From Mageeibacillus sp. (GTDB lineage: Bacteria > Bacillota > Clostridia > Saccharofermentanales > Saccharofermentanaceae): DNA of 64,000 nt. Under the pieces are notes generated by a model. It worked only from the letters and a program-made list of their open reading frames with translations, searched no databases and was not told the DNA's origin. Shown piece by piece: positions 63,301-64,000 of this stretch. The position numbers and the translations under genes were made by a program. Location: assembly GCA_022484595.1 (NCBI GenBank), contig JAKVLB010000001.1, positions 124,001 to 188,000 of the forward strand, read 5' to 3'. Numbering within the stretch: the first letter of the stretch is position 1; each line of letters starts with the position of its first letter.

Positions 63301-64000
63301 TATATGTACTTCTTTCTTTCTCCTGTAACATAAATTACGAAAACAGCGGCACTGCCGGTCATGAGCATCGCAATTCCTGCCATCGTATAGTCCGCAATCT
63401 CTTCACCTGTTGCAGGAAGGCTATATAAAGTGACACTTTGATCCTTGCTGCTGATATCATTGTGCCTGCCTATCTCTATGTCTGCATTCTGAATTCCTCT
63501 GTCCTTCTCTTCTTCTGTCGCAACATCGTAAATATTCTCATATATGACAACAGTCTGTCCGTCGCTCATGCCCGATGTCGAAAAACTGACAGGAACATTA
63601 ACCGTTCCATTGCATGAATCCGGCGTAAACACAACTGTGTTCACAACCTGACTTCCATCCCTCATCAAAGGTTCACCGTTACTCATATAAAGCGAAGCTT
63701 CTATTCTGTATGTCGTGTCACTGCAAAGTCCTCTGTACGATACGCGGTCTGTAACCGCAGCGACCTCATCCGGATAAATGATTTTTCCGCCGTGATTACT
63801 GTCTGCGGCAGTCGACACATATACACTTCCAAGCGTCTGATACATGCTGTTTATATCTTTGTGTTCGAACAAACCGTCTTCGGTTCTTATAGTCTCAAAG
63901 GCAACTACCGAATCACCATTAAGCATGGTTGTATCCACAGTGAAATCAACTTCTACGGTCTCCTTACATGATGATGCCTCAAATTCGGCTACCGACACAT
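63300..64000 (-). CDS. LPATG surface protein with VaFE-type repeats, 5' part outside the window
   Basis: The frame is open to the right edge, so this is the C-terminal fragment (about 233 residues) of a longer protein; the start listed in the ORF track is only an internal GTG. Repeats with the pattern LNGDSVVAFETI and DGQTVVIYENI mark VaFE-type domains, which are thought to form internal ester or isopeptide cross-links. The C-terminus has a sortase signal: SLPATGEE, a hydrophobic helix, and GERKKYI. The sortase gene follows with overlap. Confidence 0.88.
   Translation of the reverse strand, partial: VSVAEFEASSCKETVEVDFTVDTTMLNGDSVVAFETIRTEDGLFEHKDINSMYQTLGSVYVSTAADSNHGGKIIYPDEVAAVTDRVSYRGLCSDTTYRIEASLYMSNGEPLMRDGSQVVNTVVFTPDSCNGTVNVPVSFSTSGMSDGQTVVIYENIYDVATEEEKDRGIQNADIEIGRHNDISSKDQSVTLYSLPATGEEIADYTMAGIAMLMTGSAAVFVIYVTGERKKYI

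Noticed and set aside
1-64000. Prophage, insertion sequence or defence island
   Set aside because: No transposase, integrase, phage structural or nuclease-defence genes were recognised; the window is mostly housekeeping genes.

Overview
The window looks like a chromosomal segment from an anaerobic, low-to-mid GC member of the Clostridia (Firmicutes). Supporting signs are a Gram-positive type replicative polymerase PolC, an IspH-ribosomal protein S1 fusion gene, the MEP isoprenoid genes ispC/ispG/ispH, ScpA/ScpB, a ThiI/cysteine desulfurase pair, many lipobox lipoproteins, and a sortase next to an LPxTG protein. Placement below class (an Oscillospirales or Saccharofermentans-like gut or rumen organism) is a guess. 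Almost all genes lie on the minus strand; exceptions are a small membrane gene near 34.9 kb, a two-component system with rluF (38.1-41.3 kb), and a GGDEF/EAL gene with an aminotransferase (59.7-62.6 kb). Gene density is high. The only gap over 300 bases (22.8-23.3 kb) holds two tRNA-Pro genes and terminators.

Layout from right to left, in the direction of minus-strand transcription. 64.0-62.6 kb: the C-terminus of an LPATG surface protein and its sortase. 59.6-56.4 kb: a YraN-like protein, a PLP aminotransferase and purB, ended by a strong terminator. 56.3-50.9 kb: cysteine desulfurase, thiI, an AIR-synthase-like ATPase and a membrane EAL phosphodiesterase. 50.8-47.2 kb: glyA, rarA, a small lipoprotein and dtd, tightly packed. 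47.1-41.4 kb: clpX, a ROK glucokinase, valS and a two-TM protein. 38.0-32.3 kb: three related lipoproteins (the largest divergent from the two-component system), an rRNA-type methyltransferase and an RluA-type pseudouridine synthase. 32.2-23.3 kb: ileS, an M50 protease, scpA, scpB, an RpiR regulator, cmk and ispH-rpsA. 23.2-23.0 kb: tRNA-Pro(CGG) and tRNA-Pro(AGG). 22.8-18.5 kb: a 1436-residue Cna-B-repeat surface protein. 18.3-15.4 kb: a SleB-like hydrolase, thyA, a histidine phosphatase and folA. 15.3-1 kb: the classical rpsB-tsf-(lipoprotein)-pyrH-frr-uppS-cdsA-dxr-rseP-ispG-polC-priA block.

The last block joins translation, lipid and undecaprenyl synthesis, and replication, with chained start/stop overlaps. 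It has two local oddities: a lipoprotein gene with its own terminator lies between tsf and pyrH, and a 16-codon reading frame that repeats the start of priA lies between polC and priA.

The most notable observation is in PolC. The polymerase and PHP regions are conserved, but every catalytic position of the inserted 3'-5' proofreading exonuclease seems to be replaced. Other points of interest are a tRNA-Pro with an AGG anticodon, a paralogous lipoprotein cluster next to a sensor kinase, a terminator-like hairpin inside the apparent leader of ispG, and two c-di-GMP-type proteins with partly degenerate domains. All functional calls come from reading motifs by eye; no database search was run.
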